Assembly (NCBI GenBank): GCA_023457895.1
Contig: JAEXAY010000010.1
Location: 121,884-185,883, forward strand
DNA: 64,000 nt
Origin: Pseudomonadota bacterium
GTDB taxonomy: Bacteria > Pseudomonadota > Alphaproteobacteria > Sphingomonadales > Sphingomonadaceae
Direction of reading: 5' to 3'
In this document: positions 25,015-33,369 of the stretch, in pieces
Layout of the letters: every line of letters begins with the position of its first letter
Numbering within the stretch: position 1 is the stretch's first letter
Translations under genes and position numbers: made by a program
Notes under the pieces: model-generated
Database searches by the model: none
Seen by the model: only the letters and a program-made list of their open reading frames with translations
Told to the model about the DNA's origin: nothing

Positions 25015-25093
25015 GTTGGAGCGGCCGATTGTCACCCGCCCCCCTTGTCCGTTCCGGCTCGACTCAGGTCCGGCGCTATCCTATTCCTGCGCC

Positions 25094-25483
25094 ATGTCCT
25101 CCGCCCCGCTCCCGCCCGATCTTGCCGCGTTCCTGCGCGATGAACTGGGCAGCGGGTACGAGGACACGCCCTTCACAATCGAAGCGCCGGGTATCGTCGG
25201 CCTGTGGACCGGTGCACGCGAGGGCGAACCGGCCAAGGGGAGCTGGTATTTCATGCTCGTGACCGGCGCGCCGGCCGAAGCGATCCGGACCGCGAGCGCC
25301 GGGCGCACCGGTGGCTGGGGGTCGGTCAAGGTCGAGGTGGAATGCGGCAGCTCGCGCTGGACCACCTCGCTCTTTTCCTCGCGCGAAAATGGCGGCTACC
25401 TGCTCCCGCTCAAGGCAGCCGTGCGAAAGAAGGAAAAACTGACAGAGGGCGACCGGATCGCCGTCACCCTGCGCCTGATATAG
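25094..25483 (+). CDS. DUF1905-domain protein
   Basis: The 129-aa product matches DUF1905: TIEAPGIVGLWTG near the N terminus, KGSWYFMLVTG, GGWGSVKVEVECGSSRWTTSLFSSRENGGYLLPLKAAVRKKEKLTEGDRIAVTL. It is a small beta-rich domain of unknown function often found alone or with YdeI-type domains. MSSAPLPP at 25094 is the chosen start because residues upstream do not resemble the family; the ribosome site is poor. Confidence 0.85.
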   Translation: MSSAPLPPDLAAFLRDELGSGYEDTPFTIEAPGIVGLWTGAREGEPAKGSWYFMLVTGAPAEAIRTASAGRTGGWGSVKVEVECGSSRWTTSLFSSRENGGYLLPLKAAVRKKEKLTEGDRIAVTLRLI

Positions 25484-25580
25484 GACGGCTGACAGGAACC
25501 CGCCGCGGCCTTCCCGCGTTATCCGGCTTTCTGCAGGCGCGCATTTTCATAGCGCGCATTTTAGCGAAAGGAGCCGCCTC

Positions 25581-26246
25581 ATGTCTCCCCGTATCTGGTT
25601 CGGCCTCATGGCCCTGGCACCGCTGACGCTGGCAGGATGCCAGCAAGCCGCGACCTCGCCCGAGCGGCCCGCGACATCGGATAATGGAACGGCCGTTACC
25701 CCGGCACCCGCTCCGGCAACGCCCTCTGCATCCGCCCCCGCGCAGCCTCCCTCCACGCAGCCTGCCACCACGCTCACCCCGCCCGCGCCGGGCGAACCTG
25801 GCGGGCTGCCTGATGACCGCACCCCGGTCGCCGAGGGCAAGATCGATCCGAAAAGCGCGCAGGGCGCAGCGCAGCGGCTCGAACGCTATGCAGCCCTGCT
25901 CGAACAGGGCAAATATGGCGAGGCCTATGATCTGTGGTCGGACAGCGGCAAGGCGAGCGGGATGAGCCGCGAGGCCTTCGTCGAAAGCTTTGCCAAATAT
26001 GACGAGATCCACAGCCTCGTCGGCGGCCCGGCCGAGATGGAGGGGGCGGCCGGTTCCTCCTATGTCACCGTACCGCTCCAGCTTTACGGAAGATTGAAGG
26101 CGGGGGGGACGTTCAACATGGTGGGTCCGGTGACGCTGCGCCGGGTCAATGATGTCCCCGGCGCAACGCCCGCGCAGCTCGAATGGCATATCGCGCAGTC
26201 GGATTTGAAGCCCGGCGGAACGGTGAAGGAAATACCGGCGCGCTGA
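25581..26246 (+). CDS. Hypothetical lipoprotein with Pro/Ala/Thr-rich linker
   Basis: The 221-aa product has a clear lipoprotein signal (APLTLAGC, cysteine at residue 20), then a Pro/Ala/Ser/Thr linker (25-75), then a folded domain of about 140 residues with AAQRLERYAALLEQGKYGEAYDLWSDSGKASGMSREAFVESF, a pattern of helix pairs seen in NTF2-like or DUF4864-like envelope proteins. No catalytic motif is visible. AAAGGAG precedes the ATG. It stands alone, convergent with the small minus-strand peptide gene. Confidence 0.75.
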   Translation: MSPRIWFGLMALAPLTLAGCQQAATSPERPATSDNGTAVTPAPAPATPSASAPAQPPSTQPATTLTPPAPGEPGGLPDDRTPVAEGKIDPKSAQGAAQRLERYAALLEQGKYGEAYDLWSDSGKASGMSREAFVESFAKYDEIHSLVGGPAEMEGAAGSSYVTVPLQLYGRLKAGGTFNMVGPVTLRRVNDVPGATPAQLEWHIAQSDLKPGGTVKEIPAR

Positions 26247-26291
26247 TTTGGCGCGCAATCGAGTCCGCCCTCCTTACGCGTTCCCGATCAA

Positions 26292-26323
26292 CAAAAACGG
26301 GCCCGGTTTGCGCCGGACCCGTT
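26292..26323 (-). terminator. Rho-independent terminator after the small minus-strand ORF
   Basis: On the reverse strand AACGGGTCCGG pairs with CCGGGCCCGTT (one mismatch) and runs into TTTTTG. It lies 25 bp beyond the stop of the 29-codon ORF. Confidence 0.75.
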
Positions 26324-26347
26324 CGGGTAAATTGAAGCGTGAGACGA

Positions 26348-26437
26348 TCAGCCGTGGCTTCCGCCGCCTTGGGTGCTGCCAGCCAGCCAGTCCCAGATGT
26401 CCCACTGAATTTCGGTCGCGTTTTCCATGTTCCGCAT
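26348..26437 (-). CDS. Candidate very small protein/peptide (29 aa)
   Basis: An ATG at 26437 follows GGAGG with five bases spacing, an ideal ribosome site. The product starts MRNMENATEIQWDIWDWLAG and ends STQGGGSHG. The frame also stays open to an ATG at 26476 (42 aa), but that one lacks a site. The peptide has a Trp-rich amphipathic core (WDIWDW) and a Gly-rich tail. It follows the EAL gene on the same strand after a 50-90-bp spacer and has its own terminator. No family is recognised; a signalling, membrane-active or modified peptide are all open. Confidence 0.5.
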   Translation of the reverse strand: MRNMENATEIQWDIWDWLAGSTQGGGSHG

Positions 26438-26524
26438 AAGACCCTCCATGCTTTCCACAGCCCCTTGCTGCGGCATTGATGGTAGTCTTAATGAAGATGG
26501 TTAGCAATATATTAACTATAATCG

Positions 26525-28792
26525 TCAGGCCGCTTTGATATTGTTGCGCGCGAAGCTAATTAAATCATCCAACTTCATAGGTTTGGCGATATAATAGCCT
26601 TGCGCATGGTCACATTTGAGACGTTGCAGCAGCTCGAAGGTGGCCTCGTCCTCTACGCCCTCGGCAACGACTCGCAAGCCCAGCGCGTGGGCCATCATCA
26701 CGGTCGAGCGTACCATATGATATTCGGCATTGCCTTCGTGCATCCCCTGCACGAACTGCTTGTCGATCTTGAGTTCGCGTACCGGCGAGGCCTTGAGATT
26801 TTCGAGCGTCGAAACCCCGCTGCCATAATCATCGGCCGAAAGCGACACGCCGAGACAGCGCAACTGGAACAGTTCGCGGCCCGCTTCATGCACCTTGGAC
26901 AGGCTCGCTGTTTCGGTGAGTTCAAGCGTGAGCAGCGCGCAATCCCCGCCCTCTGCCGCGAAGATGCCCGAGACGGCCTCGCTGATCGAGGCATCGTCAA
27001 GCTGGCGCGGCGAGATGTTGACGCTGAGCTGGAGCGGCATGTTGATCGCGGAGAGCTGCTTCATCGCCACCGCTACGTCGCGCAGCACGAAATCGGTGAT
27101 GATGCCGATCTCGCCGCTCTTTTCGGCGGCCGCGACGAACATCGCCGGATCGAGGAACCCCTTTTCCGGGTGCTGCCAGCGGATCAGAGCCTCGGCGCCA
27201 ACCAGCGCGCCCGAACGGCAATCCACCTGCGGCTGGTAGGCGACCCAGAAGTCGCCGCGTTCGATACCCTTGGCAATCTCGCTCGCAACGGTGAGCGCCC
27301 ACAGCCCTTCGGACCTGTCGACGGCGCTGTTGAGCACCACGCGCGCGCCCTCGCCCCTCGCCACCGCTGCAACCGCCCCGGCGACGCGCGCGCGCAGGGG
27401 CAGATGCGCCTGCATGTCGATGCCGAAATAGCCTTCGACCATGACGTCGTCGCCGCCGACCCAGGTGGGCATCCGCACCACGGCATGCAGGCCGTTCAAC
27501 CGGTCGCGGATATCGGAAAAGATCACATCCTCTTCCGCCCAGAACAGGCAGTTGCCCTGACGATATATCGGCACCTCTCCGATCGCAAACGACACACGGC
27601 GGAACAGGTTGCGCCACACCAGCTCCTGATCCTCAAGCGACAGCGCGGCCCGGATCTGCGCATCATTGGCAATGATAAGGCAAATGATGGCAGGAGCAGC
27701 GCCAAGATCGCGCTCCTCGGCGAGCACCATGCTGCCAAGTCCTTCAATTTCATCCTCAAGCGCTTTCTTGCTGAGCCGATGGAAACTGTCAGCGGTCATC
27801 AGCAGAGAGAAGCCGACGAGAGCCGGCACAACTTCGATCGTGCCGGGAATATAGGTGACAAGGGTGGGAAGGGCGGCCAAAAGCATGATACCTGCAGCGA
27901 TGCCGGCGGCCCTCGCCCTCCGCCGCATGACGCGGCTCAGACCAAAGGCCATCAGGCCGGCGAGAAGGAGCGGCACGAGCCAGCCGAAGGATAGCGGCAC
28001 ACCGCGCTTCAAGCCCTCCGCCGCCATGACCGCCGCGAAACAGGCGCCATAATTGCCTTGCCCAATAATGGTGAAATTATCACCGAGCACATTATAGTTC
28101 AGGCCGACAACAACCGTTTTTCCATGGATGCGGCGGGCGTCAATGCCGGTGGTCTGTTCCCCTGCAAGCAGCCGCCCCGCCGACAGATAGGGGATAGTTG
28201 ATGCATCAACCCCATAAGGAATCAGCACGCGGTCAGGCAACGTGGTGTCGTTCTCCTTGCCCGCGAGTACCACCGGCAGCGGCGGAAGCGCGCGGCCATT
28301 GACGATTTCACGGTCATAATAGCGTACCATGTTAAAAAAACGCCGCATCCGGCTGCTCGCAAACTGGACGTTATCCTCGAATATGGGCGAGGCCAGCCGT
28401 TCGCGCCGAGTATGGTCGCCGGGCAGAACGAGCGCCCAGCTTTCACGGGGATTGTTCTGAAGCGCCGCCTTCATCGCGGCGTCTTCCTCCGGCGTTCCCT
28501 GCCGGTAGAAATCGATATCAAACACCACGCGCCTGGCACCGGCTGCGTAAAGCCGGTCAATCATGTCCGCATAATGACGGCGATCCCACGGCATAGGTGC
28601 GATCTTTTCAACCGCAGCCTTGTCGATCCCGACCACCATTATGTCGCCGGAGGCCTTGATCGGGTCGAGCCAGTAACGCCCGGTGACGAGCAACTGGTCA
28701 ATCGGACGGCCGGCTCCGGACAGTCCGACGAGCAGGCTGATGACCATGATGATGGCCAATATCCGGTATTTACGCCATTCACGCCACATCAT
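26525..28792 (-). CDS. CHASE2-EAL protein, cyclic-di-GMP phosphodiesterase
   Basis: The 755-aa protein begins with a membrane segment (12-28) and a periplasmic CHASE2 sensor domain (about 35-270; GDIMVVGIDKAAVEKIAPMPWDRR, RRVVFDIDFY, KTVVVGLNYN). Two or three membrane helices follow (275-335), then a linker with no GGDEF motif, and a C-terminal EAL domain (500-755). The EAL catalytic set is intact: EALIRWQ, the Asn in SVNISPRQL, ELTETA, SADDYGSG, LKIDKQFV and AEGVED, so active hydrolysis of c-di-GMP is expected. It probably couples an extracytoplasmic cue to motility or biofilm. Confidence 0.9.
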   Translation of the reverse strand: MMWREWRKYRILAIIMVISLLVGLSGAGRPIDQLLVTGRYWLDPIKASGDIMVVGIDKAAVEKIAPMPWDRRHYADMIDRLYAAGARRVVFDIDFYRQGTPEEDAAMKAALQNNPRESWALVLPGDHTRRERLASPIFEDNVQFASSRMRRFFNMVRYYDREIVNGRALPPLPVVLAGKENDTTLPDRVLIPYGVDASTIPYLSAGRLLAGEQTTGIDARRIHGKTVVVGLNYNVLGDNFTIIGQGNYGACFAAVMAAEGLKRGVPLSFGWLVPLLLAGLMAFGLSRVMRRRARAAGIAAGIMLLAALPTLVTYIPGTIEVVPALVGFSLLMTADSFHRLSKKALEDEIEGLGSMVLAEERDLGAAPAIICLIIANDAQIRAALSLEDQELVWRNLFRRVSFAIGEVPIYRQGNCLFWAEEDVIFSDIRDRLNGLHAVVRMPTWVGGDDVMVEGYFGIDMQAHLPLRARVAGAVAAVARGEGARVVLNSAVDRSEGLWALTVASEIAKGIERGDFWVAYQPQVDCRSGALVGAEALIRWQHPEKGFLDPAMFVAAAEKSGEIGIITDFVLRDVAVAMKQLSAINMPLQLSVNISPRQLDDASISEAVSGIFAAEGGDCALLTLELTETASLSKVHEAGRELFQLRCLGVSLSADDYGSGVSTLENLKASPVRELKIDKQFVQGMHEGNAEYHMVRSTVMMAHALGLRVVAEGVEDEATFELLQRLKCDHAQGYYIAKPMKLDDLISFARNNIKAA

Positions 28793-28936
28793 CAGCTGTC
28801 CAGAAAGCTTTGTGGCCGTTTCGATAGCAAAAATAACTTACTATATAATTAACGTAACATTAGGTAAAATAATCGGTGGATTCCCCTGTTTTCACCTTCG
28901 ACATGGGTCTCCGGGACCTCGGGAAACAGGGCGCTT

Positions 28937-29974
28937 TCAATGCCCCAGCGTCAGTTGGAAGCTGGTGCCGTCTGCGCCACTGCCGGCAAGATCGAGCCTT
29001 GCGCCCTGGGCTTCGGCGAGCGAGCGGGCGATGGCGAGGCCCAGACCGGTGCCTCCGGTGCTGCGCTTGCTGGTAAAAAAGGGTTCGAAAATCCGCGCCT
29101 GATCCGCTTGCGCGATGCCGGGGCCATCGTCGCGGAACAGCAGGCCGCCCTCTATGGTACGGATGTTCAGTTCCTGTGCGCCCGCCTGCGCTGCATTTTC
29201 CGCAAGCGTGGTCGCGATCGCCGTGAGCGTATCGCTGCCAAGCGCAAGCAGGCAAGGCGCGGGGAGGTCGAGCGTTATCAGGAAACCCGGCCGCGCCAGC
29301 GCATCGGCAAGGCGCCGCAGCACCGGCGCGGTATCGGTCATCACGCCGCGGCCGATCGGCTGCATGTCGGCCTTGGCGAGTTCCATCATCCGCCGTACGA
29401 GACGCGACAGCCTTTCGCTGTCGGCCTGCATATTGCCAAGAAAGGTACGGCGTTCGGCATCGCTCATGCTGCCGCCATGATCTTCGAGCAATTCGATTGC
29501 ACCGCTGATCCCGGCGAGCGGGGTCTTGAATTCATGGCTGACCGAGGCGGCAAAGTCCCTGAGATAGCGCGAACGGCGCGCAATGGCCGCCTCCATGCTG
29601 CGGAATTCGGCATAAAGCTGCTCGATTTCGGTTACCTTGAGCGAAGGGTTGTCCGGCACTTCGCCCTTGCCTGCCGCAAGGTCGCGGCTGGCCTGCGACA
29701 GCCGCTCGACGGGACCGACAATCGTGCGCGCCAGCGTTGCCGCCAGCAGCATGAGCAGCGCCAGCACCACGATGGCGGCGATGGCGAGCCCGTGCCGCTC
29801 GTCCCACAGCGCATCGATCAGCCGGGGCGGCGGGCGCAGCACGAGCAGCGCGCCCAGCATCGGCAGCGTCGCGCCGAGCAGCAATGCACCGAACAGCAGC
29901 GTGCGCAGCCGCAGTTCCGGCCAGTGCCGGATGATGAACGCCTTGACCGCGCCCGGCGTGCCCGGCGCCTTCAT
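28937..29974 (-). CDS. Sensor histidine kinase
   Basis: The 345-aa kinase has two membrane helices (about 24-46 and 63-84) with only a short loop outside, a HAMP-like stretch (VGPVERLSQASRDLAAG), the phosphoacceptor H-box SVSHEFKTPLAGI, and an ATPase domain with N-box LAENAAQAG, DDGPGI and GTGLGLAI. The small periplasmic loop suggests it senses membrane state or a partner protein, perhaps the DUF4153 membrane protein of the same operon. Its ATG overlaps the response-regulator stop (ATGA). Confidence 0.92.
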   Translation of the reverse strand: MKAPGTPGAVKAFIIRHWPELRLRTLLFGALLLGATLPMLGALLVLRPPPRLIDALWDERHGLAIAAIVVLALLMLLAATLARTIVGPVERLSQASRDLAAGKGEVPDNPSLKVTEIEQLYAEFRSMEAAIARRSRYLRDFAASVSHEFKTPLAGISGAIELLEDHGGSMSDAERRTFLGNMQADSERLSRLVRRMMELAKADMQPIGRGVMTDTAPVLRRLADALARPGFLITLDLPAPCLLALGSDTLTAIATTLAENAAQAGAQELNIRTIEGGLLFRDDGPGIAQADQARIFEPFFTSKRSTGGTGLGLAIARSLAEAQGARLDLAGSGADGTSFQLTLGH

Positions 29975-30690
29975 CCGCCGCCGGCGCAGGGCCCGAGCCG
30001 ATAGCCGACACCGGCCTTGGTCTCGATCAGGTCATGGCAGCCAACCCCTGCAAATTTGCCGCGCAGGTTGCGGACATGGCTGTCGATCGTCCGGTCGGTG
30101 ATGGCAAAGCCGGGACCGTGCAGCCGGTCGATGATATTGTCGCGGCTGAAGATCCGGGAGGGCATCGCGGCCAGCGTGCGCAGGATGGTGAATTCGGTCG
30201 CGGTCAGCGATACTTCCTGCCCTTGCCAGTGCGCGCTCCAGCTTTCCGGGTCGAGCAGCAGCGCGCCCTGCCGCACCGTCGCGCTGGTTTCGACCGCTGG
30301 GGGCTTTGCGGCCGTGCGACGCAGGATCGCCATCGCGCGGGCGACCACCTCACGCGGCGAAAAGGGTTTCACCACATAGTCATCGCCGCCCAGTTCAATC
30401 CCGAGGATGCGGTCAATCTCGTCGTCGCGCGATGAGAGGAACAGGACCGGAAGATCGTCATTCGCGGCGCGCAGCCGCTTGCACAGTTCGAGCCCGTCCA
30501 TACGCGGCATGTTGATGTCGAGGATGACGAGATCGGGCCGGTGGCGGTTCACTTGCGCCAGCGCGTCCTCGCCATCGCCCGCCTCGGCGGTATCGAGCCC
30601 GGCCTTGGTGAAGGCGAACTGGAGCAGCTGGCGGATATGGGGATCATCGTCGACGATGAGGATGGTGCGCGGCATGGGGCACATGATCAT
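29971..30690 (-). CDS. OmpR/PhoB-family response regulator
   Basis: The 239-aa protein has a receiver domain with the acidic DDD cluster at the start, the phosphoacceptor Asp in LVILDINMPRMDG, the switch Ser in LFLSSRDDE, and the lysine in VVKPFSPRE. The winged-helix domain follows (LTATEFTILRTLAAMPSRIFSRDNII...DRTIDSHVRNLRGKF...GVGYRLG). It controls transcription in response to the adjacent kinase. ATG 30690 is preferred because GGGAG lies eight bases upstream; ATGs at 30684 and 30675 are alternatives. Confidence 0.93.
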   Translation of the reverse strand: MIMCPMPRTILIVDDDPHIRQLLQFAFTKAGLDTAEAGDGEDALAQVNRHRPDLVILDINMPRMDGLELCKRLRAANDDLPVLFLSSRDDEIDRILGIELGGDDYVVKPFSPREVVARAMAILRRTAAKPPAVETSATVRQGALLLDPESWSAHWQGQEVSLTATEFTILRTLAAMPSRIFSRDNIIDRLHGPGFAITDRTIDSHVRNLRGKFAGVGCHDLIETKAGVGYRLGPCAGGG

Positions 30691-30706
30691 GGTTTTAACT
30701 CCCAAG

Positions 30707-32338
30707 TCAACGTGGGGTGTCAGCGGGTGCAGGCGGGCGCAGCTGCGCGGCGGGATCGGGCGTCGCGGCCGCTCCGGGTGCCTGCGATGCCGCCGGGACC
30801 GGCGGGGGAGCCTGTAGCGGGAGGCCCCCTTGCGGTTCCGTTGCGCCGGCCGGTGCGGGCCGCGATCCGTCGCAATCATGCTTTTCCCACCAGCCTTCTG
30901 CGGCGATGCGGCCGGCCTGTTTTTCGGCAGCCGCGAGGCGCCGGGCGTTGCGCGCGGTCCAGTAATGATATTGCTGGTCGACGATGACCCCGGACTGCAC
31001 CTGCCGCCGCACCACCGACACGCGATCACGAAAGGCGGGAACCAACCCCGGCTGCTTTTCCAGTTCCACCAGCGGCAGCAAGGCCGGCGCACCCATGGAA
31101 TTGAGATAGCAAAGATCAAGCGCCGCGCCCTTGCCGCCCGCTTCGCGCGCATGGCGGACATTCCATTGTGCCGCCAGCGCGCTGATATCGACCAGCGTGA
31201 AGGGTGTCAGCACGGCCAGCGCAGCAACGAGATTGGTGTTGATCAGCCAGCTTGCGCTTTTGTCCCTGAGCATCCGCACCGCGATCAGCACAAGGCCGCA
31301 CGCAACCAGCGCCATCCACATGAGCGCGGCGATGCGCCACTCGGTCAGCGAATAGACCTTGATATAGTCGATCGTGCGCTCGCCCGACATGAAGACGAGC
31401 AGCAGGTTCTGCGCGATCCACACCATCAGCAGGCCGCGCGTTTGCGGGTCGCGCGCGCTGGTCGAGCCGGGGCGGAGCGCCACCAGGGTGAACAGTCCGG
31501 CGAGCGAGGCGGTCGCGATCAGCGGATAGGCGCCGCGATGGGCATATTCGGCCAGCGTCATCCCTTGCGGCAGCGGCGCCAGCCCGCCGAGATAGGCAAT
31601 GTCCATCAGGTTCTGCAGCGCGAACACCGCGTTGAAGGCGATCAGCGAGAGCTTGAGGGCAGCCGGCGAAAAGCCCGCAATGGCAAGGTCGCCGCGCCCT
31701 TCAAACGTCCCCGCCACCCGCTTCGGCAAACGCGGGCGCAGATGGAGCCACACAAGCTGGAAGATGGCGGCCCAGAAAAAGAAGCGCATGATCATCATGC
31801 CATCGAATTCGGGCAGGCGGAGCCGCTCCAGCCAGCCTTCCAGCACCGGATTTGCGGCAGCGAACAGCAGGAGGAAAATGAGGCTGCCCGTTACCGGCAC
31901 CGCAATCCGGGCAAGCAGTTGCGCCGCCTGCACCCGCCCGCCCCGTTTCGCGCGCCGCCGTAGCTTGTTAAGGTGAACAAGGTCGCGCAGCACGGCGACC
32001 GGCAGCCGGATGCCGTGCCAGCCGAGCCGCTGCAACCATTGCCAGCCATCGCCAAAGCGCGCGACGCCCGGAAGCAGCACGGTGACACCAAGCCCGATGC
32101 CAAACAATAACAGCGCCAGCGGCCCCGGCCGGTCGGTCAGGGCCGCAGCATAGAAGAGCGCCAGCGCCGCGGCGAGCCAGGCTGTCCGGTTGCGCCACAG
32201 CGCCGGCCGGACCGCGACCGCCGCCACCAGTAGCGCCAGCGCGAGTGCGCCCCAACTGCTGCCAAATTGCTGCTTCTGCCACCACAGCCAGTCGGCCAGC
32301 GCGACAACCGCCGCGGCGGCGCCCAGCTTGGCGCCCAT
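30707..32338 (-). CDS. DUF4153/DUF4173-type multi-pass membrane protein
   Basis: About 543 aa with at least ten hydrophobic segments, a mid-protein GLAPLPQGMTLAEYAHRGAYPLIATASLAG and SGERTIDYIKVYSLTEWRIAALMW, both hallmarks of the DUF4153/DUF4173 family. The C terminus is a soluble region followed by a long Pro/Ala tail. Family function is not known. It is the first gene of an operon with the response regulator (16-bp gap) and histidine kinase, so it may be part of the sensing apparatus. ATG 32338 is preferred over GTG 32359 because AAGGATGG lies just before it. Confidence 0.8.
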   Translation of the reverse strand: MGAKLGAAAAVVALADWLWWQKQQFGSSWGALALALLVAAVAVRPALWRNRTAWLAAALALFYAAALTDRPGPLALLLFGIGLGVTVLLPGVARFGDGWQWLQRLGWHGIRLPVAVLRDLVHLNKLRRRAKRGGRVQAAQLLARIAVPVTGSLIFLLLFAAANPVLEGWLERLRLPEFDGMMIMRFFFWAAIFQLVWLHLRPRLPKRVAGTFEGRGDLAIAGFSPAALKLSLIAFNAVFALQNLMDIAYLGGLAPLPQGMTLAEYAHRGAYPLIATASLAGLFTLVALRPGSTSARDPQTRGLLMVWIAQNLLLVFMSGERTIDYIKVYSLTEWRIAALMWMALVACGLVLIAVRMLRDKSASWLINTNLVAALAVLTPFTLVDISALAAQWNVRHAREAGGKGAALDLCYLNSMGAPALLPLVELEKQPGLVPAFRDRVSVVRRQVQSGVIVDQQYHYWTARNARRLAAAEKQAGRIAAEGWWEKHDCDGSRPAPAGATEPQGGLPLQAPPPVPAASQAPGAAATPDPAAQLRPPAPADTPR

Positions 32339-32499
32339 TTGCCATCCTTTTCCCGGCACGTCCCTATGTCTCCCTCTTTCCCGATATATGCGAGAAAGCG
32401 GTAGATCAGGGGCGCGCAGATGCGATGGTCTGCTTCATGGGGATGCGGTGGGGATCCTGTGCAGATCTGGTGCAGGAGGCCCTGTCTAGCGGAAAGGGG

Positions 32500-33186
32500 C
32501 TAATGATATTTGGCGCGCAGCCGCACCGCCGCCCGTGCGGTGCTGGAAATGAACAGCGCGATGAGGATCAGCCCGACCCCGAACGCAAAGGCATCGAAAA
32601 TCGTATAGTTGAGATAACCAAGCTGTACCGGCCCCAGCGCCCACATCGCGATGGTGAGCACGATCAGCATGATGCGCAGTTCGGTTGGCCCCGCGCCTGC
32701 ATGCGCGAGCTGGAACTCCCCCATCACCTTGGCCGAAATGAAGGTGTGGATCGCGAGCAGCAGATAGCCAAGCAGCGGCACCGATGCGATCTCCGATTGC
32801 ATATAGGGGGTAAGGCCAAGCCCGCCGACGATCAGGATGATCGCCAGCGCATCAACGCTATGGTCGATAAAATAGCCGTAATCGGGCCGCTCGATCTTGC
32901 GGAACCGCGCAAGGCTGCCGTCGAGCGAATCCCCGAACCAGTTGATGAAATAAGCCGCGACCGAAAGCCACAGCCAGTTGCGGTCGAAATTGGAGAGGAC
33001 ATAACCAAACGCGATCAGCGCCGCGCCGATGAAACCGAGCGCGGTCATCCGGTCGGGGGTCGCAAATGCCGGCAGCCGCGCGCAAAGCCAGTTGAGCAGG
33101 CGCCGCTCGCTGCGCGCCAGCACATTCCCCTGCAGGCGTTCGACAGGCTGCATCACCGGCAAATCGATTTTCTGATATTCGTTCAA
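32500..33186 (-). CDS. CDP-alcohol phosphatidyltransferase family protein
   Basis: The 228-aa membrane protein contains the family active site: GDSLDGSLARFRKIERPDYGYFIDHSVD, that is D-x2-DG-x2-AR-x8-9-G-x3-D-x3-D, metal ligands included. About six membrane helices follow the usual pattern. It transfers a phosphatidyl or similar group from a CDP-lipid to an alcohol; which head group is not visible. A Pho-box-like site lies 86 bp upstream of its start, which raises the possibility of phosphate-controlled lipid remodelling. Confidence 0.85.
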   Translation of the reverse strand: MNEYQKIDLPVMQPVERLQGNVLARSERRLLNWLCARLPAFATPDRMTALGFIGAALIAFGYVLSNFDRNWLWLSVAAYFINWFGDSLDGSLARFRKIERPDYGYFIDHSVDALAIILIVGGLGLTPYMQSEIASVPLLGYLLLAIHTFISAKVMGEFQLAHAGAGPTELRIMLIVLTIAMWALGPVQLGYLNYTIFDAFAFGVGLILIALFISSTARAAVRLRAKYH

Positions 33187-33271
33187 ATCGCGAGGCTCCC
33201 GCGCCTGTCCCTGTTCTTCTGTTCAGGATGACATGGGGTCCTGCGCCTTTATACCGGGATCGGCAAGCCTT

Positions 33272-33289
33272 TTGTCATCAAACTGTCAT
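33272..33289 (+). promoter_or_regulatory. Pho box between divergent lipid and oxidoreductase genes
   Basis: TTGTCAT-CAAA-CTGTCAT matches the PhoB direct-repeat consensus in 13 of 14 positions and has the exact 4-bp spacer. Orientation favours the plus-strand flavoprotein gene at 33370. Confidence 0.7.
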
Positions 33290-33369
33290 GGACTACGCAT
33301 GGACAAGGCCATTGCCCTCACGCAGACAATCGCGCATGCGTCTTGCTGCACCAAAGATGAGGTAGAGTG

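Noticed and set aside
26348..26476. Lasso-peptide precursor reading of the small ORF after the EAL gene
   Set aside because: The C-terminal part has no acidic residue at position 7-9 after a glycine, and no cyclase, protease or transporter genes lie nearby.
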